Assembly: GCF_040712315.1 (NCBI RefSeq)
Contig: NC_134023.1
Span: 65,053,257-65,117,256 of the forward strand
DNA: 64,000 bases
Reading direction: 5' to 3'
Source: Castanea sativa
Lineage: Eukaryota; Streptophyta; Magnoliopsida; Fagales; Fagaceae
Below the pieces are notes generated by a model. The model saw only the letters and a list, made by a program, of their open reading frames with translations, was not told where the DNA came from and made no database searches. Position 1 is the first letter of the stretch. The number at the start of each line of letters is the position of its first letter. This document shows, in pieces, positions 55,426 through 64,000 of the stretch. Both the position numbers and the translations under genes were made by a program.

Positions 55426-58400
55426 TCAGTTGGTTTGTTGCTGACGTAGATCCCCTTCCAAGTTTGGGATATGAGAAATCTTTAGCCAATCTTCGCCTGT
55501 TTCTCTCTTGCATCTTTTCAGTAAGATGGGACACCCATGGATATATAGTGTGTTCAAAGAGGTAAGACCTTGTATCCCTTCAGGCAATGATTTTAATTTG
55601 GGGCAATCCCAAATTTCCAGTGTTTGTAAAGAGGTAAGACCTTGCATCGCTTCAGGCAATGATTTTAATTTGGGGCAATCCAAAATATATAGTGTTTGCA
55701 AAGAGGTAAGACCTTGCATCCCTTCAGGCAATGATTTTAATTTGGGGCAATTCCAAATATATAGTGTTTGCAAAGAGGTAAGACCTTGTATCCCTTCAGG
55801 CAATGATTTTAATTTGGGGCAATTCGAAATATATAGTGTTTGCAAAGAGGTAAGACCTTGTATCCCTTCAGGCAATGATTTTAATTTGGGGCAATTCCAA
55901 ATTCTCAGTGTTTGTAAAGAGGTAAGACCTTGTATCCCTTCAGGCAATGATTTTAATTTGGGGCAATCCCAAATTTCCAGTGTTTGTAAAGAGGTAAGGA
56001 CATTGATCCCTTCAGGCAATGATATTAAATTGGGGCATATATTAATTTCAAGTGATTGAAGGCTCTTAAAGCCTTGCCATTCTACGGCATCACAAAATTT
56101 TGATAAATCAACCTGCATAGAATACGCAATTTTCATCTTCTTAAGCGAAGTGAGATGTTGCATACCTTGAGGGGGAGGAACACGACAACAGAGAGAAACG
56201 AGGTTGGACAGGTTGGGTAAAGGTTCATTTAGAGTCCCAGTTTCCAGATATTCTAAATTGGAGAGAGGGGCAAAGGAGGAGTTGGCAATCTCAATCTGGA
56301 GTGTTGATGTCTGCTTCAATGGCTTCAAGCTACACATATCCAATTTCAGCCTTTCGACATTTGGAAACAGAGGCATGAAGGTAAGCTTAGGGCAATTCTC
56401 AATTTCTAAGTGGGAAAGACCAGGAAAAAAGGGCAACAAATGATTGTTATCATCATCGACTTCCTCTGAAGAATCCCTTCTCTGTCGCCACCATCCCTTT
56501 AGATTAGGGCAGCGAAGGAGATAGAGTTCATTTAGAGATGGGATGAATGAAGAATTAGAGAGCTCCTCACCGTAATCTATCTCTGACATGTACTCTAGAG
56601 AATCCAATTTGTTGAGAGAGAGACGCTTGAGATTCTGAAGTTGCTCCAACGGTGGCAGATGTTGGCATTTGTTACAGTCTTCTAATCTAAATTCTACGAG
56701 AGTTGTGAGCGATGACATCCAATTTGGAAATTTCACTCCCTCGTAATTATATAAACTTATTTCTTGAAGTTTTGGAAATTTCAACTCGTTTGGTCCCTGA
56801 AGGTCCTTCAATCCACTGTTACGCTTAATCTCAAATTTAAATACTGACAAAGCTTGAAGACTAGTCATTTGCTCCCATCCACGTGGTATATGAGTCAAGG
56901 TATCGATCTCGAGAAGCCTAAGGTTGACCAATTTTGTAAAATCATTGGGCAATTTGGTAATAAAAGGACATTCATATAGTTTGAGAGTCTGCAAATTATG
57001 CAATCTCGTAATAGAATTAGGAAGCATTCTAATGAAGTTTTCAGATAAATCAAGATATCTTAAATGTTTCAACTCTCCAATAGAACTTGGAACTATTTCA
57101 ATGTTCATATTATGCAAATTCAACAAGCGAATGAACTTAAAACTTGCACCAATTATGCGATCACAAATTGATTTATCTAGATGCCCAACTTGACCTTGCA
57201 CCATAAATGTCCGTATCCTACTAGCTTTGAACAATGAATTTGGAATTTGTGAATGTAACTGACCACCAAATGACACATGAAGAGGCTTTTCATCAATTAT
57301 TTCTTCTTCTGAATTACAAGTGATGCTATAAGGTCCCGCTACTAATTTTGCAAGATCATGCATAAGATCGTGTATTTTGAATTGTAATATATTGCCCCTC
57401 CCATCCTTTTCAACTTCTTGAAAAAATGATCTCCAAATTAAATCCATGATATACTCATGACCAGCATCTTCTAGGCATTGATTTTGATTTAAAGGCCTAA
57501 TGAAACCTTGTGCCATCCACATTTTAATTAATGTTGGTTTATGAATTTTGTAATCTTTTGGAAATAAAGAACAATAAGCAAAGCATTGCTTCAAATATGA
57601 TGGAAGATGATCATAACTCAACTTAAGTGTTGGTAGGATATCATTTTCTTCTTGAGGTATTTTTGAAAGCTCATTATCCTTAAAAAATAACCACTCTTTT
57701 TCCGTGTTTTTAAAGTATAATAGGCTTCCTAAAGTCCTTATGGCAAGAGGGACTCCTTTGCATCTTTTAAGGATTTCCATTCCAACTACTTTAAAGATTG
57801 ATTTCTCTGACTCTTGTCCATTTTCAAATGCCATCTGTTTAAATAAAGACCAAGACTTTTCTTTATCTAAACCCTCTAACAAGTATGGTTGAACAGTTTT
57901 TGTAATCTTTGCCACTCTATCACTGCGTGTAGTCACTAATATCCTACTACCTCTTGCTCCACCCATTAAAAGATCTTTTAGGTTAAGCCATTTTTTAGGA
58001 TCCTCATTCCATACATCATCCAACACAAGTAGGTATCTCTTTCTATCAATTTTTTTCCTAAGATCTTCAATCAGTGTGTTCATTTCAAGGTCTTCTGGTT
58101 TCATACTTCGTGCACACTCTAAAATTTTCTTAACAATTACTTTTACTTCAAAGTCATCAGAGACACACACCCAAAGCTTTTGCTCAAAACTATTTTGGAT
58201 TTTATTATCATTGAATATGAGTTGAGCTAATGTGGTCTTCCCCAGTCCTCCAAGTCCAACTATTGGAAGGATCAAAACACTCTCTTCAACATTGGGATCC
58301 AAAAGAATTTTTATAATCTCTTCCTTATCATTATCTCTCCCAATGACTTCTTCAGTATGTACAAAAGAATGAGTTTCTCTCATCCTATAACCCCCCACTT

Positions 58401-58842
58401 GTGTCTCTACAGGACGTTCATCTAAGTGGAACCCCTTAGCGTTTTTGATAGCATCTAGCCTTTCATTCATTGCCTTAACCTTATGACCCATTTTAAGACC
58501 AAATGCAAGCTGGTTGGATTTGGAAAAGAAGATGCGTACCTCTTTTGCTTTTTTATTCCGTGTCATCACTTCCCGTCGTAAAGCTTCAGTGGAAATGTCA
58601 TCCAGCAGGTCGTCCGCTTCATAAAGGGCATCGTTCAGCCTTTCCAGCCACACTCTGACTTGATTGTTGTGCTGCTGCTCCTCCTCTGCATCCTGAATCA
58701 CTGCACTGATTGTCAAAACTGTGTTGTTGAGCTTTTCAATCTCGTCTTTGACTCCCCAGAGCAGTACAATCTCTTGGGCTACGAGGTCGCCCACTTTCAC
58801 TGTGATTCCTTTAGCAACGCTGAACAAAGCTCCTTCCGCCAT
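55426..58842 (-). CDS. CC-NB-ARC-LRR disease-resistance protein (CNL, RGA type), intact
   Basis: 1138 residues in one uninterrupted exon. ATG at 58842-58840; the start MAEGALFSVAKGI is family-typical. Coiled coil ~1-150 with EDVID-like YEADDLLDDI (74-83). NB-ARC ~165-500: P-loop GLGGLGKTT (196-204, Lys202), RNBS-A FEQKLWVCVSDDF, kinase-2 LLVLDDVW (271-278), RNBS-B GSRILVTTR, GVPLAI (363-368), CFAYCSLFPKDY (420-431) and MHD in HDLMHDLA. LRRs run from about 550 to 1100 and end in seven near-identical 24-residue repeats. All nucleotide-binding motifs are intact, so it should act as an intracellular ADP/ATP-switch immune receptor. The 3' end is CKRETGEDWLKISHIPNLEGD. It is spliced downstream of the stop (3'-UTR introns). 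Related copies at 36702-39992 and 51146-51473 are dead. The pathogen recognised cannot be told from sequence. Confidence 0.97.
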   Translation of the reverse strand: MAEGALFSVAKGITVKVGDLVAQEIVLLWGVKDEIEKLNNTVLTISAVIQDAEEEQQHNNQVRVWLERLNDALYEADDLLDDISTEALRREVMTRNKKAKEVRIFFSKSNQLAFGLKMGHKVKAMNERLDAIKNAKGFHLDERPVETQVGGYRMRETHSFVHTEEVIGRDNDKEEIIKILLDPNVEESVLILPIVGLGGLGKTTLAQLIFNDNKIQNSFEQKLWVCVSDDFEVKVIVKKILECARSMKPEDLEMNTLIEDLRKKIDRKRYLLVLDDVWNEDPKKWLNLKDLLMGGARGSRILVTTRSDRVAKITKTVQPYLLEGLDKEKSWSLFKQMAFENGQESEKSIFKVVGMEILKRCKGVPLAIRTLGSLLYFKNTEKEWLFFKDNELSKIPQEENDILPTLKLSYDHLPSYLKQCFAYCSLFPKDYKIHKPTLIKMWMAQGFIRPLNQNQCLEDAGHEYIMDLIWRSFFQEVEKDGRGNILQFKIHDLMHDLAKLVAGPYSITCNSEEEIIDEKPLHVSFGGQLHSQIPNSLFKASRIRTFMVQGQVGHLDKSICDRIIGASFKFIRLLNLHNMNIEIVPSSIGELKHLRYLDLSENFIRMLPNSITRLHNLQTLKLYECPFITKLPNDFTKLVNLRLLEIDTLTHIPRGWEQMTSLQALSVFKFEIKRNSGLKDLQGPNELKFPKLQEISLYNYEGVKFPNWMSSLTTLVEFRLEDCNKCQHLPPLEQLQNLKRLSLNKLDSLEYMSEIDYGEELSNSSFIPSLNELYLLRCPNLKGWWRQRRDSSEEVDDDNNHLLPFFPGLSHLEIENCPKLTFMPLFPNVERLKLDMCSLKPLKQTSTLQIEIANSSFAPLSNLEYLETGTLNEPLPNLSNLVSLCCRVPPPQGMQHLTSLKKMKIAYSMQVDLSKFCDAVEWQGFKSLQSLEINICPNLISLPEGINVLTSLQTLEIWDCPKLKSLPEGIQGLTSLQTLRIWNCPKLKSLPEGIQGLTSLQTLYISNCPKLKSLPEGIQGLTSLQTLYIWNCPKLKSLPEGMQGLTSLQTLYILDCPKLKSLPEAMQGLTSLQTLEIWDCPKLKSLPEGIQGLTSLNTLYIHGCPILLKRCKRETGEDWLKISHIPNLEGDLRQQQTN
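55561..56064 (-). repeat. Seven 72-bp tandem repeats encoding the C-terminal LRRs
   Basis: The boundary string GGTAAG recurs at 55561, 55633, 55705, 55777, 55849, 55921 and 55993, exactly 72 bp apart. Each unit encodes LTSLQTLxIxxCPKLKSLPE followed by GIQG, 24 residues. DNA identity between units is high, so the array grew recently by unequal exchange. The differences fall mainly on the three x positions. Confidence 0.95.
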
Positions 58843-58935
58843 TTCTTAGTTGGAATTGAATGAATGCTATTATATCTTTACGAAGAGAGTAAGATGAGAA
58901 CAATCTCTGTGAAAGGAGGTTGGATTAGGCAGATC

Positions 58936-58948
58936 GACCAATATAAGA
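58936..58948 (-). promoter_or_regulatory. Putative core promoter of the intact NLR
   Basis: The minus strand reads CTTATATTGGTC about 95-105 bp before the ATG. GACCAATATA is conserved at the equivalent place in the decayed NLR (40083-40092). It is the only TATA-like string conserved between the two leaders. Confidence 0.4.
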
Positions 58949-59817
58949 GAGTTTGCGTGGGTCAATAGTAATACATGCGTGGAGTATAACTCATAGACTG
59001 ACTATTGGGCCATTATAGAATATTTTATTGATAGTTTTTTTTAATGTAACCAAGTAATATCATACATGGATATTCCGTATTGGCATTTGGCATGCGGGAC
59101 TTACGGATCTAAGACATGGTTTAATGTAAGCTGTAACTCTTATAGGTGGAATAGTTTATAATATCTTTTACAATGTCCCATGTAGTTATAATTACAGGAG
59201 ATGTAATTAGTGTAATTACAATTACAATTTTTTTTTAGTTTTGAGTAATGCCTGTTTTTTGTACATTTATTAATGGGCTATTTTAAAAAAATTTTGATAC
59301 AATTATTATGAAATTTATAAAAAGCTGTAAAAAAAATAATTTTTTTTTCGAATAAAATATTTTTAAAAATATTTCATTAACCAATACTATTAAGGTATTC
59401 GTTAATATTTCCTTTTTTTTTTTTTTTTACTTCTCCACTTTTTAATTTTATTATTTATTCAAGAGTTGTTAATTTTCAAATCTCAACCAATAAGAGCAAC
59501 TGCACATGCAATCTCAAAGCAACGAAAGGTGGGGGTCTAATTTACAAATTCTAAAACCAGAGTTTTGTGGTATAATAATAATAGACCCAAATTTCAAAGG
59601 CATTTTTGTAATTTTTCAAAAAAATTTAATATAAACAAGCAATTGATTTTTTTTTTTTAAACAAAAATACAGTCAGATTTAGCACAACAACAGAACAACA
59701 ACTATTGAGGGTAATTAATTTGGTGGTGGTGGACAAAAAAAGGGTCTGTCGTTCAAATAATTTGGTGGTAGATAGTTGACTCTAATAATTTGTTGATCAA
59801 CTATAGCAGGTTGATAA
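58949..59817. other. Intergenic spacer between the NLR and the LINE
   Basis: AT-rich with several T and A runs. No gene recognised. Confidence 0.5.
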
Positions 59818-59855
59818 TTTTTTTTTTTGAGAAGGAAGACTTTTTATTAAGAATA

Positions 59856-62800
59856 CTAAAGAGCGGCCAAATCAGCCTGAACAAAAGGTAAGGTGCAAGG
59901 TGGAACATCCTCCATCCACACCGTAGAACTCTGTGTTGTCAAAGCTAGTCTAGCTAAACTATGAGCAACTTTATTTCCATCTCTCTTAACATGAGAGTAT
60001 GACAATTGAAGATAAAAACCTGAAAATAGGGACACGTCATTCAACAGTTGGTTGTAAGGAGTTAACCCATCTTCCTTGCTTGTTAGGGACTTAACTACCA
60101 CTGCCGAGTCACCCTCAATAATGGCTCTCTGAATACCCAACTCGCTGCCAAACTCCACAGCCTTACAAGCTGCCATTGATTCAACTTCCACGGGTTGGTA
60201 AGCTTGGTCTAGCTGCTGAATGAGTGATGCAATGACCTCTCCATGACAGTCCCGAACCACTATGCCAATTCCAGCTTTGTTGTCCATGGTGGAAAGTGCT
60301 CCATCGTAGTTGATCTTATAGCTGTCAGGTGCAGGTGCTGTCCATATTCTCTGATGCGTCGGTCTTGAGCTGAAACGGTTCAGCTTGAGATTGTGTCTAC
60401 TAATTTCTGTCCAACTATCTTCTGCCATCTTTTGCAATTCTTTGGTAAGACAGCAAGGTTGATTCAATCTCATTTTATTTCTTTGATTCCATATGCTCCA
60501 CACCTGAATAGCAAACAATTCCAGCGGCTTCCCATTTCCAAGTATCCACTTGCACAGCTGTTTGAAGTCTGCAAAACACATCCTTGAGCGGAAATTCCAT
60601 CTATCACCTACCCAAACTTCATTCAAGCTCGTGCAACTCCATAAGGCATGCAAGGTATCTTCGGCTGTATCCTCTGCTTGTAGGGAGCAACGGTCACAAC
60701 TAGGATTTTGTATGATTGTTCGCCTTACCAAATTCTGCTTAGTTGGAAGTGAGTTTCTACAAGCCCGCCACAGCAGATTTTTATATTTGTTTGGAATTGC
60801 CATGGACCAAATGCCCTTCCACAAAGTCTTTTCCTCCTCCGAATGATTGTCATCCCCTAAGTTCTCCTCCAAATCTTTTAGGAATTTATATCCGGATTTG
60901 CAAGTGTACTGCCCATTAGCAGTGAAGGGCCAATACAAAACATCTTCGGTTTGGCGATGAGGCAATGGAATCCTTTGAGCAAGTTCCGCTTCAGCAGGGG
61001 TGAGCACTCCCTTAAGAATTTCAGCATCCCATTTACCGGTTGTATGGTCTATAAGGCAGTCCACGGTGGCATCTTCCATAGACTCTATGATTGGGGATGA
61101 GACCAATGGAGGGTGTTTTATGGGCAACCAATGATGCTGCCATATTTTGATGCTCTTCCCATTACCCACTCTGAATCTAGCTCCCAATTGTATCACCTCT
61201 CGGCCCTTCAAAATGCTCTTCCAAGCGTAGGAACCGGTTTTCGATTCCTTTGCTTCCATGAAAGAGCTATTTGGAAAAAATCTTGCCTTAAAAATTCTGT
61301 AAAATAGAGTATCTTTATTGTGTAGGAGGCGCCATGCTTGCTTGGCAAGGAGTGAGTCATTGTAAAGAGCAAGTTCTCGAAAACCCATTCCTCCATCTAG
61401 CTTAGATTTTGTCAACTCCGACCATTTAACCCAATGTATTTTTCGCTTGTCACCTCGTTGCCCCCAAAAGAATTTTTTAATCATTGCTTCAATCTCATGG
61501 CAAAGGCTCAAGGGTAATTTGAAGCAACCCATGGCATAAGTAGGGATGGCTTGCGCAATAGCTTTGATTAGGACTTCTCTACCGGCCTGAGATAGGAGCT
61601 TCCCCTCCCACCCTTGTAATTTCCTCCACACTCTCTCCTTGATATAGTTAAAACTTTCTTTTTTTCTTCTTCCTACAAAAGAGGGCAGCCCCAAATACTT
61701 CTCATAAGACCTTATCTCATTCACCCCTAACATATTTTTAATCTCCTCTTTAACATCATCATTTGTGGACTTGCTAAAGAACAGAGAAGTTTTTTCTTTA
61801 TTTATTTTCTGCCCCGACATCTCCTCATACTCCGCCAAAATTTTTAGCACGTTTCCACAATCTTGCGGATTTGCCTTACAAAAAAGCAAGCTGTCATCTG
61901 CAAAAAATAAGTGTGTTAATTTGGGACCTCTTTTGCATATTGAGAAGCCATTGATCTCCTTTGCCCGTGCAGCTCTTTTGATTAAGCCATGTAATCCTTC
62001 CGTACATAATAGGAAAAGGAAGGGAGATAGTGGGTCGCCTTGTCTTATGCCTCTTGTTGGATTGATTAGCCCCTTTGGATCACCATTCACCAGAATTGAG
62101 TATGAGACTGAACGAACACACTCCATAATCAAACCGATCCACCTTGAGCAAAAACCCATTTTTTCCATCAGCTTTTGGAGATAATTCCATTCCACCCTGT
62201 CGTACGCCTTGCTCATGTCTAGTTTTAGCGCCATAAAGCCTGTTTGTCCTGATTTATGATTTTTCATACAGTGCAAAGTTTCAAAAGCTACTAAGATATT
62301 ATCAGAGATAAGCCTATTCTTTGCAAATGCAGATTGATGCTCAGTTATAAGATCTGGCATGAATTTTTTTAATCTGTTTGCAAGGACTTTTGAAAATATC
62401 TTATACAATACATTACATAGACTGATAGGGCGATATTGAGAAACTGAAACAGGATTCTTCACTTTAGGAATTAAAGTGACAAAAGTATGGTTTATTGGGT
62501 AAGGTAAGTTACCTGAATTCAGCCAATCTAGTATTGTGGAAGTTACCTCTCCATTCATAATCCCCCAAAAATGCTGATAGAATAATGGTGGCATCCCATC
62601 AGGGCCTGGTGCTTTTAGGGGCTCCATTTGGTTTAGTGCTTCCTGAATTTCCCACTCCATGAACTCTCCCATTAGTTGTTCATTAACCTCATCCGTGACC
62701 AACCTTGGTATAAAGGAGAGAGCATCTTCCTCAATTACTGAATTCCTTGCGGTGAATAATTCTGCAAAATACTCCACAATGATGTCTCCAATCGCTTCTG

Positions 62801-63950
62801 GTTGCGCTTGCCAGTTCCCCCTTTTATCTTCTATTCCACTAATGGAATTCTTTCTGAATCTCTGAGTTGCTTTGTTATGGAAAAATTTTGAATTACTATC
62901 CCCATGTTTCAGCCATAACACCCTTGATCTTTGGCACCACATCCGTGTTTCCTTATCCATGAGGTCATGAATGTCGGCTTTCAATTCTCTAAGCCGTGAA
63001 TTATCTCCCCCTCTCATAGTCTTGGCCTCAATCCTGGCCAACAATTTCTTTTTGTCTTCCAGTTCTCGCCTTATACTACCAAATTCATTTTTTCCCCACT
63101 CTTCCAATGCCTTACTACATTTTTCAATTTTTTTCATGGTATCCCCGCCCTCCTCATTCCTCCAAACGGCCTCCACAATTTCTCCACATCGAGTGTTCGA
63201 TAGCCACATCTCCTCAAAGCGAAACACTTTCTTCCTGGGTGGAGACTCCAAACCCGTAAGGTTGATTAGGAGTGGAGTATGATCTGATGACATACATCTG
63301 AGATGTGACACCCTTGTACCAGGGAATCTCATGAGAAACTCACTATTCCCCAATCCTCTATCCAACCGTTCCCACACTGAATGACCATCAGTAAAATGCT
63401 TACTCCATGTGAATTTTGATCCCTCAAACCCCAAATCAATGAAACCACACTCGTCGATTACATCTCGAAATTGTTGCATTTGGTTGTGGTTTCTCAATGC
63501 TCCCCCCAGTTTTTCATCTTGTCTACAGATTTCATTGAAATCTCCCGCACAAAGCCATGGACTGCCTTCTTTATTATTCAACCCCCTTAATTTATTCCAA
63601 GCCTCCATTCTCCGATGAGTTTCCGGTTCTCCGTAGAATCCAGTAAACCTCCATTCTGACTCCTTATTTTTATTTAGGGTTACATCAATAAAGAATCTAT
63701 GTGACTCCTCCACAGTTACATGAACATCTTTTTTCCAGAATAGCACCAATCCTCCACCTCTTCTCCCACTACAAACCTCCCATTTGTGATCAAAACCTAT
63801 GCTATGAAGTACTCTTTCTAGCCTCACTTCGTCTGCCCATGTTTCGGCCAAAAAAACGACAGAGGGATCTTTTGCCCGGATAATATTTCCAAGCTCCTTC
63901 TCTGTACGTAGGTTCCCAAGCCCACGACAGTTCCACACTAAGAGATTCAT
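59856..63950 (-). CDS. LINE ORF2: endonuclease, reverse transcriptase, zinc finger and RNase H
   Basis: 1364 residues. Apurinic-type endonuclease ~1-230: LLVWNCRGLGN at the start, FLAETW, AGDFNEI near 135 and SSDHTPLLI near 222, so the catalytic Asn, Glu, Asp and His residues are present. Reverse transcriptase ~470-740: LIPKVKNP, YRPISLCNVLYK, LDMSKAYDRVEW, GIRQGDPLSPFLF and catalytic FADDSLLF near 682. The zf-RVT region ~1090-1180 has CDRCSLQ...HALWSC. The C-terminal RNase H ~1210-1345 has NYDGALS, VESMAACKAV, IEGDSAVV and GNKVAHSLARLAL, giving the D-E-D-D set. This archaeal-type RNase H is known in a subset of plant L1 elements. All catalytic motifs look intact, so it may still be active in target-primed reverse transcription. 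Confidence 0.97.
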   Translation of the reverse strand: MNLLVWNCRGLGNLRTEKELGNIIRAKDPSVVFLAETWADEVRLERVLHSIGFDHKWEVCSGRRGGGLVLFWKKDVHVTVEESHRFFIDVTLNKNKESEWRFTGFYGEPETHRRMEAWNKLRGLNNKEGSPWLCAGDFNEICRQDEKLGGALRNHNQMQQFRDVIDECGFIDLGFEGSKFTWSKHFTDGHSVWERLDRGLGNSEFLMRFPGTRVSHLRCMSSDHTPLLINLTGLESPPRKKVFRFEEMWLSNTRCGEIVEAVWRNEEGGDTMKKIEKCSKALEEWGKNEFGSIRRELEDKKKLLARIEAKTMRGGDNSRLRELKADIHDLMDKETRMWCQRSRVLWLKHGDSNSKFFHNKATQRFRKNSISGIEDKRGNWQAQPEAIGDIIVEYFAELFTARNSVIEEDALSFIPRLVTDEVNEQLMGEFMEWEIQEALNQMEPLKAPGPDGMPPLFYQHFWGIMNGEVTSTILDWLNSGNLPYPINHTFVTLIPKVKNPVSVSQYRPISLCNVLYKIFSKVLANRLKKFMPDLITEHQSAFAKNRLISDNILVAFETLHCMKNHKSGQTGFMALKLDMSKAYDRVEWNYLQKLMEKMGFCSRWIGLIMECVRSVSYSILVNGDPKGLINPTRGIRQGDPLSPFLFLLCTEGLHGLIKRAARAKEINGFSICKRGPKLTHLFFADDSLLFCKANPQDCGNVLKILAEYEEMSGQKINKEKTSLFFSKSTNDDVKEEIKNMLGVNEIRSYEKYLGLPSFVGRRKKESFNYIKERVWRKLQGWEGKLLSQAGREVLIKAIAQAIPTYAMGCFKLPLSLCHEIEAMIKKFFWGQRGDKRKIHWVKWSELTKSKLDGGMGFRELALYNDSLLAKQAWRLLHNKDTLFYRIFKARFFPNSSFMEAKESKTGSYAWKSILKGREVIQLGARFRVGNGKSIKIWQHHWLPIKHPPLVSSPIIESMEDATVDCLIDHTTGKWDAEILKGVLTPAEAELAQRIPLPHRQTEDVLYWPFTANGQYTCKSGYKFLKDLEENLGDDNHSEEEKTLWKGIWSMAIPNKYKNLLWRACRNSLPTKQNLVRRTIIQNPSCDRCSLQAEDTAEDTLHALWSCTSLNEVWVGDRWNFRSRMCFADFKQLCKWILGNGKPLELFAIQVWSIWNQRNKMRLNQPCCLTKELQKMAEDSWTEISRHNLKLNRFSSRPTHQRIWTAPAPDSYKINYDGALSTMDNKAGIGIVVRDCHGEVIASLIQQLDQAYQPVEVESMAACKAVEFGSELGIQRAIIEGDSAVVVKSLTSKEDGLTPYNQLLNDVSLFSGFYLQLSYSHVKRDGNKVAHSLARLALTTQSSTVWMEDVPPCTLPFVQADLAAL

Positions 63951-64000
63951 GGCTCTTGGCGGGGCTGTTTAACAGCCTCCACCATTTGAGAATAGAATTC
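63947..64000 (-). CDS. LINE ORF1, C-terminal end only
   Basis: The minus strand from 64000 is open for 17 codons (ending VEAVKQPRQEP) and stops at TGA 63949-63947. That stop overlaps the ORF2 ATG (63950-63948) as ATGA. ORF1 in plant L1 elements encodes the RNA-binding, zinc-knuckle protein. Only its tail is inside the window, so identity rests on position. Confidence 0.6.
   Translation of the reverse strand, partial: EFYSQMVEAVKQPRQEP

Larger units (their letters stand above)
59818..64000 (-). mobile_element. L1-clade LINE, 5' end beyond the window
   Basis: The minus-strand element ends with a short 3' UTR (about 27 bp, containing AATAAA) and an 11-A tail seen as T11 at 59818-59828. ORF2 is fully open and ORF1 overlaps its start codon. 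The 5' end lies to the right of the window, so the target duplication cannot be checked. An uninterrupted 4.1-kb ORF2 means a recent insertion. Confidence 0.95.

Noticed and set aside
55508..56059. 183-codon plus-strand ORF with a perfect 24-residue repeat
   Set aside because: It is the mirror of the 72-bp LRR array; any open frame there repeats automatically. The minus-strand frame is the real gene.

Overview
This window is plant nuclear DNA from an AT-rich eudicot chromosome, most likely a woody species. Several protein fragments look like Fagaceae (oak/chestnut) families, but that is an impression from memory and was not tested. There is one intact host gene: a single-exon CC-NB-ARC-LRR immune receptor (CNL, RGA type) at 55426-58842 on the minus strand. 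Beside it lie two relatives. One is a nearly full-length decayed copy (36702-39992, minus) and the other is a C-terminal LRR stub (51146-51473, minus). All three point the same way, and each is followed on its 3' side (to the left) by kilobases of non-coding sequence that is itself repeated between units. The window is therefore a tandemly duplicated NLR cluster whose downstream tails were duplicated along with, and more often than, the receptor bodies.

Layout. 1-3389: AT-rich sequence with nothing recognised. 3390-7925 and 18157-18420: one NLR-tail module, split by a 10.2-kb Ty3/gypsy element of the Tat lineage (7926-18156). This element has 522/521-bp LTRs, a broken gag-pol with an extra archaeal-type RNase H, a hairpin-rich tandem array, and a spliced antisense gene that appears to have its own promoter. 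18421-22590: two MITE-like elements, microsatellites and a local tandem duplication. 22590-29609: a second tail module with a MITE. 29620-36687: a Mutator-like element with ~196-bp TIRs and a 10-bp target duplication. It sits 4 nt beyond the stop codon of the decayed NLR and carries a gag-only LTR retrotransposon (30402-35668, TSD GAGTA). 36702-39992: decayed NLR. 40771-51145: duplicated tail modules. 51146-51473: NLR stub, abutting a 240-bp Mutator-type MITE (51475-51714). 51715-55425: tail of the intact NLR, including a clear 3'-UTR exon. 55426-58842: intact NLR. 59818-64000: an L1-clade LINE on the minus strand with an uninterrupted 1364-residue ORF2 and the end of ORF1.

The duplicated tails act as internal controls. 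The empty insertion sites of the Tat element and of one MITE can be read directly from sister modules, so insertion boundaries and relative order can be checked. The most unusual items are the antisense, intron-containing gene of the Tat element with TATA and ABRE-like motifs; the 44-bp array in which many units carry two adjacent perfect hairpins; the gag-only element nested in the MULE; and the 72-bp LRR array of the intact NLR, where amino-acid variation falls mainly on a few predicted surface positions.
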